A DNA stretch of 56,326 bases from a virus: positions 1 through 56,326 of the IMG/VR virus record IMGVR_UViG_3300018083_000033; one strand, written 5' to 3'. Under the pieces are notes generated by a model. It was not told the origin of the DNA. It made no database searches and was given only the letters and a program-made list of their open reading frames with translations. Shown piece after piece: positions 15,361-25,251 of this stretch. The position numbers were made by a program, and so were the translations under genes. Position 1 is the first letter of the stretch, and every line of letters starts with the position of its first letter.

Positions 15361-18300
15361 TGGGCACTGTAGCCAATTTAGTCGTCAAGATTTCCGCGAA
15401 CTCGACCGATTTCGAGAAGGGCATCGCCTCTCTCGAAAAGTCGTGGAAGCGCACGGGCGCGCAGCTTCAGTCTGTTGGCGCCTCGCTGACGAAGGCCATC
15501 ACCCTCCCGATGGCCGGGATCGCCCTCGCTACTACCAAAGTGGCAATGGACTTCGACTCGGCGATGACGAAGGTGCGCACCCTCGCATCGGAGTCTGAGG
15601 CCAACATCAAACAACTCAGACAGCAGGTGCTCGATCTCGCTCCGGCGGTAGGCATAGGGCCGACGCAGCTTGCCGAGGCGCTGCTCGTCATTGAATCCAC
15701 GGGCTTTCGCAGCGGGAAGGCGATGGACATCCTCCGCATGTCCGCCGAGGCGTCGGCGATTGGCATGGGCGATGCGAAAGACGTCGCACGGGCCATCACG
15801 GCCACGATCAACGCCTACGGTGCAGCCAACATCACCGCAGCCCAAGCGGCCGACATGCTCACCGCCACCGTAGACGCTGGCGGCGCTGAGGCGGATCAAC
15901 TCGCAGGTGAGCTCGGGCGCGTGGTTGGCGTGGCGGCGCAGCTGGGCGTCAGCTTCGATCAGGTGGGCGCGTTTATCGCCACCTACACCAAGTTGGGATT
16001 GGGAGCCGCCGAGGCCACCACTGGTCTCTCAGGCGTGCTGAACATGATCCTGAACCCGAGCCGCGAGGCGCGCAACGCGCTGGCTGACATTGGGATGTCT
16101 GCGGACGGACTCAGGGCATCCATTAAAGAAAAGGGACTCGGGGAGGCCCTCATCGGATTGCTCGGTAAGGTGAAGGGCAACGGCGATGCGGTGGGCGCGT
16201 TGTTCGGCAACGTGCGCGCGTTGGCTGGCGTCATGGGCACGGCTGGCACTCAGGCGAACACTTATCGACAGGTCCTCGACCAGATTCAGCACTCGACCGG
16301 CACGCTCAACGACCGCTTCGACATCTGGCGTAAGACGACCGCGGCGACGTGGGCCGAGTTCAAGGCGCAGGTGCAGGTTGCGGCGATCTCGCTCGGGACA
16401 CAGCTCGCCCCGGCCTTCTCGAAAGTGCTGATCGCGGCTGGGCCGCTGTTTGATCTGTTCGGCGCGTTCATGAGGTTTTTCGCTGGCCTGCCGGGGCCGA
16501 TTCAGACTGTTGCGATCGGCTTGCTGGCGGTGGCCGCGGCGGCTGGCCCTGTGACCTACGCATGGGGCGCGATGATGTCAGCCGGGAGCGGCGTGGCGTC
16601 TGTGCTGAGGCTGATTCCTGGCGTGTCTACGGTGGCAGGGACGGCGATCACGGCGCTCGGCGGATCGGTGATTGGCGTGCTTGGCCCGCTGGGTGCGTTT
16701 CTCGCTGCGTGGGCCGGCGTCAAGATGATTGCCGACTCAAGTTCGTTCCAGCATTGGGCGACGACATCGGCATCGTTTCCGGCGGCGATGGTGCGCTCGG
16801 TGAGCAGCATCGGTCAAGGCCAGACGTTTGAGCGACTGACCGAGGCGCAGTTCGCTGCGGCGCGTGCGGGTGGTCAAGCGCCTGCCTCTGGCGCGATGGG
16901 GCCAGCGCTGCCGGCCGAGTTTTTAGCACACGCCACGGCGAATGCCATCGCCCAGCCACCTGTCGTGTCGTCCGCAAAGCAGCAAGAGGCCGAAGCGCGA
17001 TTGAAGCGGATCGCCGATCGTCACGACGACCTGTCTGGCGCGAAGGCGCGGAGCGCGGCCCTTGAAGAAGTGGCGGCGCTGAAAGGGATCGACCTCTCGA
17101 AAAAGACGGCCGAGCAACTCAAACACGAGCACGACATTCTCGATGAGGGCATTCGGGCCTACGGCGACAAAGCGCCGAAGGCCATGCAGGACTTAGAAGC
17201 CGCCACCCGCCCCAACATCGACATGCTCGCCAACGTCGGCGACGAGATGAAGAACATCGCCTCGCTGGCTGGCAGTGGCCTGACCGATGCGATGAAGGCC
17301 GTCACAGAGCCGTTCCTCGGCGAGTCGCTGGATATGTCCTCGATGCAGAACATTGAGGAAGTCATCGCGAGCGACGCGGAGTTCGCGGACGGGATCCACA
17401 AACTTGGGCAGGCTGTCCACGAAGAGGCGCTGAAACAGGCGCGCGACATCGAGGCGCTGGGATCGGCCTTCGTCAACTTCGGGCAGACACTCGGCGGGAT
17501 CTCTGGCGGCGTCATCGGCAGCATCGGCGGGATCGTGCAGGCGTTCGGGCAGTTCCAGCAGACCGGCGGGCCGCAAGGGCTCATGCAAAAGGCCACGGCG
17601 CTCACGCAAGCGGCCGGGGCCATCTGGGCGAACACGACAGCCGGCGGCAGTGCCGGCACGAATGCCCTCAAGGGTGCTGCGGCTGGAGCTCAGGCGGGGA
17701 TGGCGTTCGGGCCGTATGGGGCCGCGGTGGGCGCTGGCGTGGGTGCGCTTGTCGGGTTTGTGAAGTCGCGCATCGTGAGCAAGGACGAGAAGGACGCGCG
17801 CAAGGAAGCGCTCGCGTTCCAAGACGAACTGCTTGCGAAGTTCCAGGCGACGGCCACGGCGTCATCGCTCGCTGAGGCTGGCGGCGAGCGGTGGCGCGCG
17901 GTCAATATCTCAGTTCGGGATGCGTATCTGGCGATCGGTAAGTCCGAACAGGACGCCATGCGGGACTTGGCGCGGTTCAATGACGCCACGCACGTCTCAG
18001 CGGAGGCCGTGCAGTCTGCTGCGGCAGTGCTCGCCGCGGCGTTTGACGAGCAGGCCGCAGACGCCGAACGGCTGACGAACGCGATCAAGGCATACGGCTT
18101 TGAGTTCTCAGAGCTCGGCAAGCAGTTCCAGCAGAAGGATCTGAACAACCAGGCGAAGGAACTGGTGGAGGACTGGCGCGTCCTCGTGGCCTCCGGGATC
18201 AGCATGTCGGTCGTCAACGACCACATGGCCGGGGCGATGAATCAGTACCTTCAGTCAGCTCTGGCTGTAGGGGCTGAAGTGCCGGCGGCGATGGCGCCGA

Positions 18301-18851
18301 TCCTCAAGTCGTTTGCGGACCAAGGGTTACTGGTTGATGGCGCGGGCAACAAGATCACGGACCTGACCGCGGCCGGCGTGGTGTTCTCGGAAACGATGAC
18401 GGCGGGCTTTGACCGCGTGATCCTAAAGCTGGATCAGTTGATTAACTCGCTGATTGCTGCGGGAACTGCCATCGATCCGATTGCTCAGAGCGCGGTGGCG
18501 CAAGCGGCGGGCGCGAATCTGCCGACTGTCAATGCCCCGGCTGTCTCAGTGGTGCCCACGGACAACGCCACGCCCACTGGCGGGACGGCTGTTCGGCGTG
18601 TCCCAGCAATGGCGGCTGGCGGGATTGTGCGGCGTCCCACGCTGGCGATGATTGGCGAGAGTGGGCCAGAGGCGGTAGTGCCGCTGAGCGGGCACGGCGG
18701 CGGCATGGGCGGGCTCACGGTCATCTTCCAAGGCGACGTGTTCGACGCGCAGGCCACCAAGGACAAGATCGCCGCGTGGTACCACGACGCGGTTGAGACG
18801 AGCGGGAAGTCGCGTAGCAAGGCGCGGCAGCTTGGCTTGGTGGGCGCCTGA
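15360..18851 (+). CDS. Tail tape measure protein
   Basis: A 1163-residue protein of the TP901 type. The N-terminal region (FEKGIASLEKSWKRTGAQLQSVGASLTKAITLPMAGIALATTKVAMDFDSAMTKVRTLA) is the hallmark. A hydrophobic stretch at about 375-465 (LPGPIQTVAIGLLAVAAAAGPVTYAWG...) is typical. The rest is coiled coil and Gly/Ala-rich. By the usual relation of about 0.15 nm per residue, the tail would be roughly 170 nm. It sets tail length and is ejected with DNA. Confidence 0.92.
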   Translation: MGTVANLVVKISANSTDFEKGIASLEKSWKRTGAQLQSVGASLTKAITLPMAGIALATTKVAMDFDSAMTKVRTLASESEANIKQLRQQVLDLAPAVGIGPTQLAEALLVIESTGFRSGKAMDILRMSAEASAIGMGDAKDVARAITATINAYGAANITAAQAADMLTATVDAGGAEADQLAGELGRVVGVAAQLGVSFDQVGAFIATYTKLGLGAAEATTGLSGVLNMILNPSREARNALADIGMSADGLRASIKEKGLGEALIGLLGKVKGNGDAVGALFGNVRALAGVMGTAGTQANTYRQVLDQIQHSTGTLNDRFDIWRKTTAATWAEFKAQVQVAAISLGTQLAPAFSKVLIAAGPLFDLFGAFMRFFAGLPGPIQTVAIGLLAVAAAAGPVTYAWGAMMSAGSGVASVLRLIPGVSTVAGTAITALGGSVIGVLGPLGAFLAAWAGVKMIADSSSFQHWATTSASFPAAMVRSVSSIGQGQTFERLTEAQFAAARAGGQAPASGAMGPALPAEFLAHATANAIAQPPVVSSAKQQEAEARLKRIADRHDDLSGAKARSAALEEVAALKGIDLSKKTAEQLKHEHDILDEGIRAYGDKAPKAMQDLEAATRPNIDMLANVGDEMKNIASLAGSGLTDAMKAVTEPFLGESLDMSSMQNIEEVIASDAEFADGIHKLGQAVHEEALKQARDIEALGSAFVNFGQTLGGISGGVIGSIGGIVQAFGQFQQTGGPQGLMQKATALTQAAGAIWANTTAGGSAGTNALKGAAAGAQAGMAFGPYGAAVGAGVGALVGFVKSRIVSKDEKDARKEALAFQDELLAKFQATATASSLAEAGGERWRAVNISVRDAYLAIGKSEQDAMRDLARFNDATHVSAEAVQSAAAVLAAAFDEQAADAERLTNAIKAYGFEFSELGKQFQQKDLNNQAKELVEDWRVLVASGISMSVVNDHMAGAMNQYLQSALAVGAEVPAAMAPILKSFADQGLLVDGAGNKITDLTAAGVVFSETMTAGFDRVILKLDQLINSLIAAGTAIDPIAQSAVAQAAGANLPTVNAPAVSVVPTDNATPTGGTAVRRVPAMAAGGIVRRPTLAMIGESGPEAVVPLSGHGGGMGGLTVIFQGDVFDAQATKDKIAAWYHDAVETSGKSRSKARQLGLVGA

Positions 18852-19594
18852 TGGCGTTCCTATATTTGTCGGCCGCAAATCAAGTCAGCCTGTTCGCAGG
18901 CGTCTCGGCCACCGTGGACAGCGACTACACCGACGACTGGCTGTGCGATGGGCGTGTGCTCCGGCCCATCAGGGGCACCGGCACCTCGTTCTCAGCCACC
19001 ATCACGCCGCTGGCAGCCGGGGCGGTGAACTTCGCGGCGGTGAGCCATCACAACCTGAGCGTGGGCGTGGTGCTCGGCGCGGACCTGACCGGCACCATCC
19101 CAGCGGCTACACTCGACGGCGACGGGACGCGCTACAACAGCTTTCTCTCGTTTACCTCTGTGCTAGGCGTGGACAGCGTGACGATTGCGGTCACATCCAG
19201 TTCGGCCACGGTCATCATCGGCGAAATCTTCTTCGGCACCGCCACGACCCTCACTGGCCCGTTCTATCGGGACATGAGTTTCGAGGATCACGATCACGCG
19301 CGGCCGAGCGACAACGACATCAGCGATCTGACCGGCTATGACGACGCCACCGAAGGCGGGCGCTCTGTCTCGTTCCAGTGGCCGGTGCTTTCCACATCAG
19401 ATCGCGATGGGCTGCGAGCCTGTTTCAAGGCACAGCGCAACCGCACTCGGCCCACGCTGATTGTGCCGGATTCGTCAGTCAATGACGTGCTGGTGGGCTA
19501 CATCACGAAGGTGAGTTACAAGCCGTCTGATGTGCCGAACAAGTGGGAAGTCTCGATCAGCTTTGACGAGATCCCGCGAAGGCGCTGGCCGTAA
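18851..19594 (+). CDS. Distal tail-region protein
   Basis: A 247-residue beta-rich protein directly after the tape measure gene, where distal tail (Dit-like) proteins lie. Residues 1-140 look like a beta-sandwich carrying hydroxyl-rich strands. Residues 140-247 contain the SFEDHDHARPSDNDISDLTGY loop and end in a KWEVSISFDEIPRRRWP strand. I do not see a definite Dit signature; the call rests on position and size. Confidence 0.6.
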   Translation: MAFLYLSAANQVSLFAGVSATVDSDYTDDWLCDGRVLRPIRGTGTSFSATITPLAAGAVNFAAVSHHNLSVGVVLGADLTGTIPAATLDGDGTRYNSFLSFTSVLGVDSVTIAVTSSSATVIIGEIFFGTATTLTGPFYRDMSFEDHDHARPSDNDISDLTGYDDATEGGRSVSFQWPVLSTSDRDGLRACFKAQRNRTRPTLIVPDSSVNDVLVGYITKVSYKPSDVPNKWEVSISFDEIPRRRWP

Positions 19595-21105
19595 TGGCTG
19601 CCCCAACGAATATCTCCTTCGGCACCGCCATCGAGATCGATGCTGTCGGCGACTACACACAGCAAGTCGATGACAGCGGCACCACGTATACGGTGTTCGT
19701 GACGTTCATTGCGACGGGCACTGGCGAGATCGGCGCGTGGGCCTACGGTGGGGCGGTGGGGACTGGCTATCGGCCGTATCTGGAAGCCTACGATGCCGAT
19801 CAGGTGTTGATGGTCACCGGAGGCATCAACACGCCGATGCAGTTCTCGGTCATCGAGGGGTTGCGTTATTACCTGAAGGTCGTCAAGGACGGGAACCATT
19901 CACCGTCGAACCTTGCGCTGAATACCGTCTTCCTTGCCGCGGCGGCAGCGGCGCTGGTCGGGTCCATCCTCGTCAACCACGACGCCGCTGGGCACCCGAT
20001 GGCGATCGCGTCCTCGAGGACGGACTACGCCATTCTTGGCTATGTCAATCCGTTCCCGAACGGCGAAGGCGGGGACATCATCAAGTCAGGGCGATCGTTG
20101 TGGGAGGACTCGGCCAACGGCAACTTCGTTCTCTACAACCCAGACTTTGACCCGCTGACCACCGTCACGTTCACCTATGTGGGCGGCAATCCCACGGTGC
20201 GCGCGAACATCCTCACCAGCCTGTTCTATGTCATGAGCCCAGGCAGCGGCGGGACGCATGCGCGCGTCACGACGGTGCTGCCGGATGGCTCTCTCGGCGG
20301 TACGGTCTGGACGCTGACGGGGCACACAGGACAGACGGCCGGAGCGCCCTCCAACGACGGCACGATCTGGTACTACGGCACGGGAGGCCAGCCGATCCGC
20401 ACATGGGATCTCGTCAACGACACTTCCGGCTCTGATCTGGTCGCGCTCGATGGCACGCATGGCGTGCGTGACATCCTTGTGCTGGGCGATGACACCATCT
20501 TGGTGCTCTACATCGCGGGCGGGCCGTCCTCGTATCTGGTCAAGCGCTTCAGTCCATCGGGGACGCTGCTCAACACGTACGACCTCTCCGCGCAATACAA
20601 CGGGGACGATGGGCGCATCGCGCGGGCCTTAGACGATCCCACGTCCTTCTGGGCGTGGACATGGCTTCCCACGCCGAATGACGGGATCGCGCGGTTCATC
20701 AATGTGCGGGTAAGTGACGGGACCGAGATCGGCCACGTCGATCACTTGGACATGGAGAACGGCGCCTATCTGGCCGCGGAGAGCGCGACACCGCATGGCC
20801 GGTTCGGGATCTCTGAATCCTGTCCGTTTGTCATCTATCGGCGAGCCACCATCACGCAGGACTTCTCGATTCCCTGCTGTGCGGCGGCGTGTGACTGCCC
20901 ACCTGACCTGACGCCGGCGCCGGGTGTCCCGCCGACACAGGGCGGCAGTCCAAGTGTTGCCCCGCTGCCCTCTGCCACCGGCGAGATCCTGCCCACCGTC
21001 AGAACCACCACGCACGGATCGCTGGCGTGGGATGGCCTCTGTGCGGGTGGGGGTGATGTGCCGAGTGCGGCGGATGCGAGTGACGCGGAAAGCTGGATCT
21101 CGTGA
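19594..21105 (+). CDS. Tail-associated beta-propeller-like protein
   Basis: A 503-residue protein. The N-terminal 110 residues resemble a jelly-roll domain for a bacterial pre-peptidase-C-type fold (YTVFVTFIATGTGEIGAWAYGGAVGTGYRPYLEAYDADQ...YYLKVVKDG). Residues 125-420 have recurring blades (VLPDGSLGGTVWTLTG; NDGTIWYYGTGGQPIRTWDL; VLGDDTILVLYIAGG; VKRFSPSGTLLNTYDL), as in six- or seven-bladed propellers. The C-terminus has a Cys cluster (CCAAACDCPPD). It probably forms part of the tail tip and contacts host surface glycans; this is inferred. Confidence 0.6.
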   Translation: MAAPTNISFGTAIEIDAVGDYTQQVDDSGTTYTVFVTFIATGTGEIGAWAYGGAVGTGYRPYLEAYDADQVLMVTGGINTPMQFSVIEGLRYYLKVVKDGNHSPSNLALNTVFLAAAAAALVGSILVNHDAAGHPMAIASSRTDYAILGYVNPFPNGEGGDIIKSGRSLWEDSANGNFVLYNPDFDPLTTVTFTYVGGNPTVRANILTSLFYVMSPGSGGTHARVTTVLPDGSLGGTVWTLTGHTGQTAGAPSNDGTIWYYGTGGQPIRTWDLVNDTSGSDLVALDGTHGVRDILVLGDDTILVLYIAGGPSSYLVKRFSPSGTLLNTYDLSAQYNGDDGRIARALDDPTSFWAWTWLPTPNDGIARFINVRVSDGTEIGHVDHLDMENGAYLAAESATPHGRFGISESCPFVIYRRATITQDFSIPCCAAACDCPPDLTPAPGVPPTQGGSPSVAPLPSATGEILPTVRTTTHGSLAWDGLCAGGGDVPSAADASDAESWIS

Positions 21106-23357
21106 CCGCGCCACTTCAGCCCAACATCCGCTTTACCCTCCGACTGGAGAAGGTGCCAGCCTCCGAAGGCACCACCGTCTATCGCTGGGCCACGAAACCC
21201 TTAGCCGATGCCGGGGCATGGGCGGAAGGGCGTTTGCTCTCTGTAGGGGCCATAGAGCGCTCCCTGAGCACGCCTGACGGGGATTACGACATCGCGACGT
21301 GCGATCTGATGTTCGAGGATCCCGATGGCCTGATCCGGGGACTCCTGGCAGGGCAAACCACCCGCTACTTCACCAGCCGTGAGGCCGCGGTGGAACTGCT
21401 GTCGGACACGGGCAGAACATCAGCCCTCGCGTGGCGCGCGCTGACCCGCGGGCGCGTGACGGATGCCCAAGCCGTGCTCGGGCGCAAGGCCAAGATCCGC
21501 ATCGCCGACGAAGTGGGCTCGCATTTCAGCGGCTTCGATCTCGACAAGACGCTTGGCGTCAGGATCACGCGAAGGGAACACCCGAACGCGAGCAGCGACA
21601 CGGTGAACCGCATTTACCCGATTGTGATCGGGGAGCACTCCGACATCGGCGCCACCGATGAGAACGGCAACGCGGCAGACAAGGGGCTCCTGCCGGTGAT
21701 CGATGTGGGCGATTACTTGCTCACCGATGACGGCGCTGATGCCCCGGCTGACGCGGAGCCGGCCTACCTGGCGGCTCCGGCCAATCTGCTCGCCACGGTC
21801 AACGGCACACCTGGTACCACGAGCTACACCTACGGTGTAACGGCGATCTCGCCCTACGGCGAAACCACCGCCACCATCGTGACGGTGACCAACGGGCCGG
21901 CCTCCTTGAACGGTACCGACAACATCACGTTGACGTGGGACGAGGATCCCGGCGCCATCGAGTTCCGGGTGTATGGCAGGACGGCTCCTGATGCCCCTGT
22001 GCGTCGATTGGCGGTGCTCAACAACGACGAGACGTGGGCGGACCCGGAAACCGAGTACGAGGACGACGGTAGCGATGCAGAGGCCGGCGGCGGGCCACCC
22101 TCGACCAATACCGCGCAAGTCGATCAGGTGCTCACCTCTGGGCAAGCGGCGTTTGGCTGGGCGCGGCTGATTACCAAGATCGGCGCCAACAGCGAAGTGC
22201 ATCACGTCTACGCCAGCGACCTCGCCACGGGCACGGCTCCTAAGCGGGTGCGGATGACCGAGGACGTGTACGGCTCGGAGTTCCTCGTCTACGGCCGCGC
22301 AGGCTGGCCGCATGACGACCCGTGGATCGAGATCAACGGGATCCGCATGGGCGTCATCTACGCACGAGGGCCACGGCTGAAGCATCACCGGGATCGGACG
22401 GTGACGATTACGTGGAACGGCTGCGGGGACGACGACATCGGCGACGGGACTGGGGACACCATCGACGAGGCGTTTCCTGCCTTGCAGCATGTCCTGAATG
22501 AATACGTGTTGAGGGATGAGGGCGCGGGCTACCTCACCGGAGACTTCGGGCCGCTCGAGGAATACAGCAACGGCGTGGCGAAGCTGAAGACGTCGGCATT
22601 CGCAGCCTGCCAAACGCTAACGGTCACATGGATCGGGGACCGCGGCTACCTCGCGGCCTTCGCGATTGTGGATGCCATCAGCCTGCGAGACTTTCTGCGG
22701 AAGTTCGCGGTCACCTTTGCGAGCTACCACGCCACCAATCATCACGGCCAGTACTACCCGGTGTTGATTGACGATACAGCCTCAGCCACCGCGGGGCGGA
22801 TCTACCGGGACAGCATCGAAGCCATCAAGGCGGTGTCCTCTGACATTGACCACGACGCGGTAGAAACCCGCGTGACGTATCACTTCGATTACAACACCGA
22901 GGCCCAGAAGTTCCGCAACACCGATCTGGTCATCGAGGACACCGTAGCATCCGACGCCCATAAGGGCGTGCGTGAGCGCGGCGTGCGGCAGTGCTTCTTC
23001 ACCCGAGACGAGGCCACCGCGATGGACAGCAACGCGCGGCACCTGGCCCGCTACAAAGTCGCGCCTCACAGGTTCGGTATTGAAACAGATCTGACTGGCC
23101 TTGAAGACGAACTCGGCGCGCAGATTCGGATCCAGCACTACGACGACCTGTTGGCGGGAGCCTCGGCGGTGCCGTATCTCGTGGTGAAACACAAGCCGAA
23201 TCTGACGGCACCTGAGACGGTGACGCTGACAGGGTTCGACCTGTCGCGCATCTTGGCGACGGGCTTTCCGCTCCTGGCTACGAAGGCTTCTGGGGCTGTG
23301 CTCTACGACAAAGACACCTTTGCGCCGCCACCAAGCGGTGCCTATGAGCTCAGATAA
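21102..23357 (+). CDS. Tail tip / tail hub protein with Ig-like insertion
   Basis: A 751-residue protein starting at GTG 21102 in a GTGA overlap. Large size, beta-rich content and position after the distal tail genes suggest a tail hub or tip protein. Residues about 225-300 (PANLLATVNGTPGTTSYTYGVTAISPYGETT...) form a fibronectin-III-like domain. The C-terminal third (AFPALQHVLNEYVLRDEG..., ALRDFLRKFAVTFASYHATNHHGQYYPVL, ...VKHKPNLTAPETVTLTGFDLSRIL) resembles hub domains. No peptidase or lysozyme motif is seen. Confidence 0.65.
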   Translation: MTAPLQPNIRFTLRLEKVPASEGTTVYRWATKPLADAGAWAEGRLLSVGAIERSLSTPDGDYDIATCDLMFEDPDGLIRGLLAGQTTRYFTSREAAVELLSDTGRTSALAWRALTRGRVTDAQAVLGRKAKIRIADEVGSHFSGFDLDKTLGVRITRREHPNASSDTVNRIYPIVIGEHSDIGATDENGNAADKGLLPVIDVGDYLLTDDGADAPADAEPAYLAAPANLLATVNGTPGTTSYTYGVTAISPYGETTATIVTVTNGPASLNGTDNITLTWDEDPGAIEFRVYGRTAPDAPVRRLAVLNNDETWADPETEYEDDGSDAEAGGGPPSTNTAQVDQVLTSGQAAFGWARLITKIGANSEVHHVYASDLATGTAPKRVRMTEDVYGSEFLVYGRAGWPHDDPWIEINGIRMGVIYARGPRLKHHRDRTVTITWNGCGDDDIGDGTGDTIDEAFPALQHVLNEYVLRDEGAGYLTGDFGPLEEYSNGVAKLKTSAFAACQTLTVTWIGDRGYLAAFAIVDAISLRDFLRKFAVTFASYHATNHHGQYYPVLIDDTASATAGRIYRDSIEAIKAVSSDIDHDAVETRVTYHFDYNTEAQKFRNTDLVIEDTVASDAHKGVRERGVRQCFFTRDEATAMDSNARHLARYKVAPHRFGIETDLTGLEDELGAQIRIQHYDDLLAGASAVPYLVVKHKPNLTAPETVTLTGFDLSRILATGFPLLATKASGAVLYDKDTFAPPPSGAYELR

Positions 23358-23851
23358 TGAGTGCATCCCGCACATTCACGCCGCTCGGCGGCACTACGGC
23401 GAGCACGGCCTACACCAACGGCACGCGCTGGGGCTATCAGGACGCCGAGGAAGTTCGGCAGTCCATCGACATCGCCATGTATCTGCCCGTGCTTCCGCTG
23501 GGCGGATCGGAAGGGTCTGGCAAGGTCACCGGGGCGGCGACGTGGGCACCAGTGGCGTCCTACCTGCCGCACACCATCAACGGCGACAGCCTCGGCGGGC
23601 TGACCGTGGAGCTCGTGGCGTGCTACCTGACGGAGAACGCCTCGCAGGCGGTGCAGGTCCGCTTGCGGAATGTCACGGACAGCACGACGGCCGGCACCGG
23701 CACGAGTAGCACATCGACCACGCCGGTTGAGGAAGTCATCAGCGTGACGCTGGCGAGCGGATCGAAACAGTACCGACTGGAGATGACCGGCGGGGCCACC
23801 TATGCCGTGGCCGCGTGGGGGTACCTCCGCATAAGGTCCACACCCGTATGA
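23357..23851 (+). CDS. Tail fibre-region protein 1
   Basis: A 164-residue beta-rich protein overlapping the tail tip gene's stop (TAATGA). It has Ser/Thr/Gly-rich strands (VRLRNVTDSTTAGTGTSSTSTTPVEEVISVTLASGSKQYRLEMTGGATYAVAAWGYLRI) typical of receptor-binding or fibre head domains. No family is recognised. Confidence 0.6.
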   Translation: MSASRTFTPLGGTTASTAYTNGTRWGYQDAEEVRQSIDIAMYLPVLPLGGSEGSGKVTGAATWAPVASYLPHTINGDSLGGLTVELVACYLTENASQAVQVRLRNVTDSTTAGTGTSSTSTTPVEEVISVTLASGSKQYRLEMTGGATYAVAAWGYLRIRSTPV

Positions 23852-24375
23852 GTTTGAGAGCACTCGTTACCGACATGCTCGGCGGCGGCGTCTATCTGCA
23901 AAAGTCCGTCACGACACTGACCGACGCGCAGATCAAGGCGCTGCCCACGACACCGATCACGCTGATCGCTGCGCCAGGGGCGGGCTATCGGATCAAGGTT
24001 ATTGGAGCCTCGTATCACGCCACCACGAGCGCTGGCGCCTACACCAACATCGATGCGACCTATTGCGCGATGGCGCTGTATTGGCTGGGCGACTTCACGC
24101 AGTGGGCCACCGTTGGAGTTGTGGATGATTCCGGCGCCACGCTGACGCGCTTCACCGCATTGCTCGGTGTCGCCAGCACGCTGACGGCGGATCTCACGCC
24201 CTACTTAGACGTGTTCAGCGGCGGATGGGCGGTGCCAAACGTCGTCAGTCTGAGTTCGTCTGAGAACAAGGCGCTGGCGGTGGCGATCGACAACGACGGT
24301 ACCGGAGCACTAACGGGCGGGAACGCTGCCAACACATTGAAGGTGACGGTCGAATACGTCATCGAGGCGGTCTGA
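23848..24375 (+). CDS. Tail fibre-region protein 2
   Basis: A 175-residue protein with ATG 23848 overlapping the previous stop by 4 bases. The sequence (TPITLIAAPGAGYRIKVIGASYHATTSAGAYTNID, then NKALAVAIDNDGTGALTGGNAANTLKVTVEYVIEAV) is a beta-sandwich pattern common in phage proteins of tail tips. It ends the run of tail genes before the small membrane proteins. Confidence 0.6.
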   Translation: MSLRALVTDMLGGGVYLQKSVTTLTDAQIKALPTTPITLIAAPGAGYRIKVIGASYHATTSAGAYTNIDATYCAMALYWLGDFTQWATVGVVDDSGATLTRFTALLGVASTLTADLTPYLDVFSGGWAVPNVVSLSSSENKALAVAIDNDGTGALTGGNAANTLKVTVEYVIEAV

Positions 24376-24385
24376 TGGTGTGGGC

Positions 24386-24523
24386 GTGAACGTTCCTATT
24401 ACGTCGGACTTAGGGTCTTACCTCCACTTTTGGTTCCGCGTGGTGGTGGCGCTCGGGGCGGGTTTGGCGATCTGGGGACTAGCAGTGATTGCGTTGCTCG
24501 TGCTGATTCTTCGGAAGCTGTAG
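24386..24523 (+). CDS. 45-residue single-pass membrane protein
   Basis: Starts at GTG 24386. Residues about 16-42 (FRVVVALGAGLAIWGLAVIALLVLILRKL) form one long membrane segment followed by a basic end. It is the first of four small membrane proteins in 1.2 kb downstream of the tail genes, which is where lysis genes usually lie. It is a holin or pinholin candidate by size only. Confidence 0.55.
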   Translation: MNVPITSDLGSYLHFWFRVVVALGAGLAIWGLAVIALLVLILRKL

Positions 24524-24531
24524 GGGATTCG

Positions 24532-24789
24532 ATGGCGCAGGGCGTAGCAGGACTCAACGGCAAAACCGGGGAATGGTTCCGCGCCATTGGCGGGATTGTG
24601 ATTGCGGCGATGGTGGCCTACTTCACGACGATTGCGAGCATTCAGAAGGAGAGCGCCGCGCAGCAGGAGCGCGAGGCCAATCATTTTCAGGAAGTGCTGC
24701 GGCGGCTGGACACCATGAGCCAGGACATCAGGGAACTGAGGCAGGCAACGGGGAACAAGAACTTCTATCAGTCGCAAGTCCAGCCGTGA
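24532..24789 (+). CDS. XhlA-like membrane/coiled-coil protein (lysis candidate)
   Basis: An 85-residue protein from ATG 24532. A membrane segment (IGGIVIAAMVAYFTTIASI) lies near residues 19-37, followed by a coiled coil (QKESAAQQEREANHFQEVLRRLDTMSQDIRELRQ). This layout resembles XhlA-type holin partners and inner-membrane spanins, with the order membrane segment then coiled coil. It starts 8 bases after the previous small membrane gene. No endolysin was recognised nearby. Confidence 0.6.
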   Translation: MAQGVAGLNGKTGEWFRAIGGIVIAAMVAYFTTIASIQKESAAQQEREANHFQEVLRRLDTMSQDIRELRQATGNKNFYQSQVQP

Positions 24790-25001
24790 CGTTTCAGGAG
24801 CTCTTCGGCGCGATCCGCATGGAGCAGCCGCGGTGTGATCGGTGCCGCTGGTGGTGGAGAGATGCGAAGGGCCAACCGGCGTATTCAGAAAACCGCAGCC
24901 AGTGTACCGAAGAGGGTGTCGGAGGCATGGCGTGCGACAGCGAGGCATCGCTCACGACAGCCGGGGATTTCGGGTGCGTGCGTTTCGAGCCGAGGGAGTG
25001 A
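24786..25001 (+). CDS. Small Cys-rich protein
   Basis: A 71-residue protein from GTG 24786 in a GTGA overlap. CDRCRWWWRD...C...MAC...FGCVRFEP is a Cys pattern seen in many small phage proteins and may bind one zinc. The function is unknown. Confidence 0.6.
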   Translation: MTFQELFGAIRMEQPRCDRCRWWWRDAKGQPAYSENRSQCTEEGVGGMACDSEASLTTAGDFGCVRFEPRE

Positions 25002-25002
25002 C

Positions 25003-25251
25003 ATGGGCCGACAGCGCCAGCGCAAGTTGGAACTCCCGCGATGGTGCCTCGTGGTGGATGACATCCACGATCTGAATTGCCTGCCGCGGTGTGTGCCCAT
25101 CGGCTACGCGGAACACGCGCGGAGGCGGAACACCTTGGTGGCGGTGGAAGACGCAGAACTCACAGGACTGACGACCTACTTTGAACCGTACATGAAACCT
25201 CGGAGCGAACCGGATCGCGATGAGGAAGACACGGAGGACGACATAGCATGA
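25003..25251 (+). CDS. Small acidic-tailed protein
   Basis: An 82-residue protein from ATG 25003, with GAGGGAG 5-6 bases upstream. The centre has WCLVVDDIHDLNCLPRCVPIGYAEHARRR; the end is strongly acidic (EPDRDEEDTEDDIA). It overlaps the next gene by 4 bases. No family is recognised. Confidence 0.55.
   Translation: MGRQRQRKLELPRWCLVVDDIHDLNCLPRCVPIGYAEHARRRNTLVAVEDAELTGLTTYFEPYMKPRSEPDRDEEDTEDDIA

Noticed and set aside
21420-22613. A 397-residue open frame on the minus strand
   Set aside because: Antisense to the tail tip gene; Arg/His-rich composition without recognisable motif.
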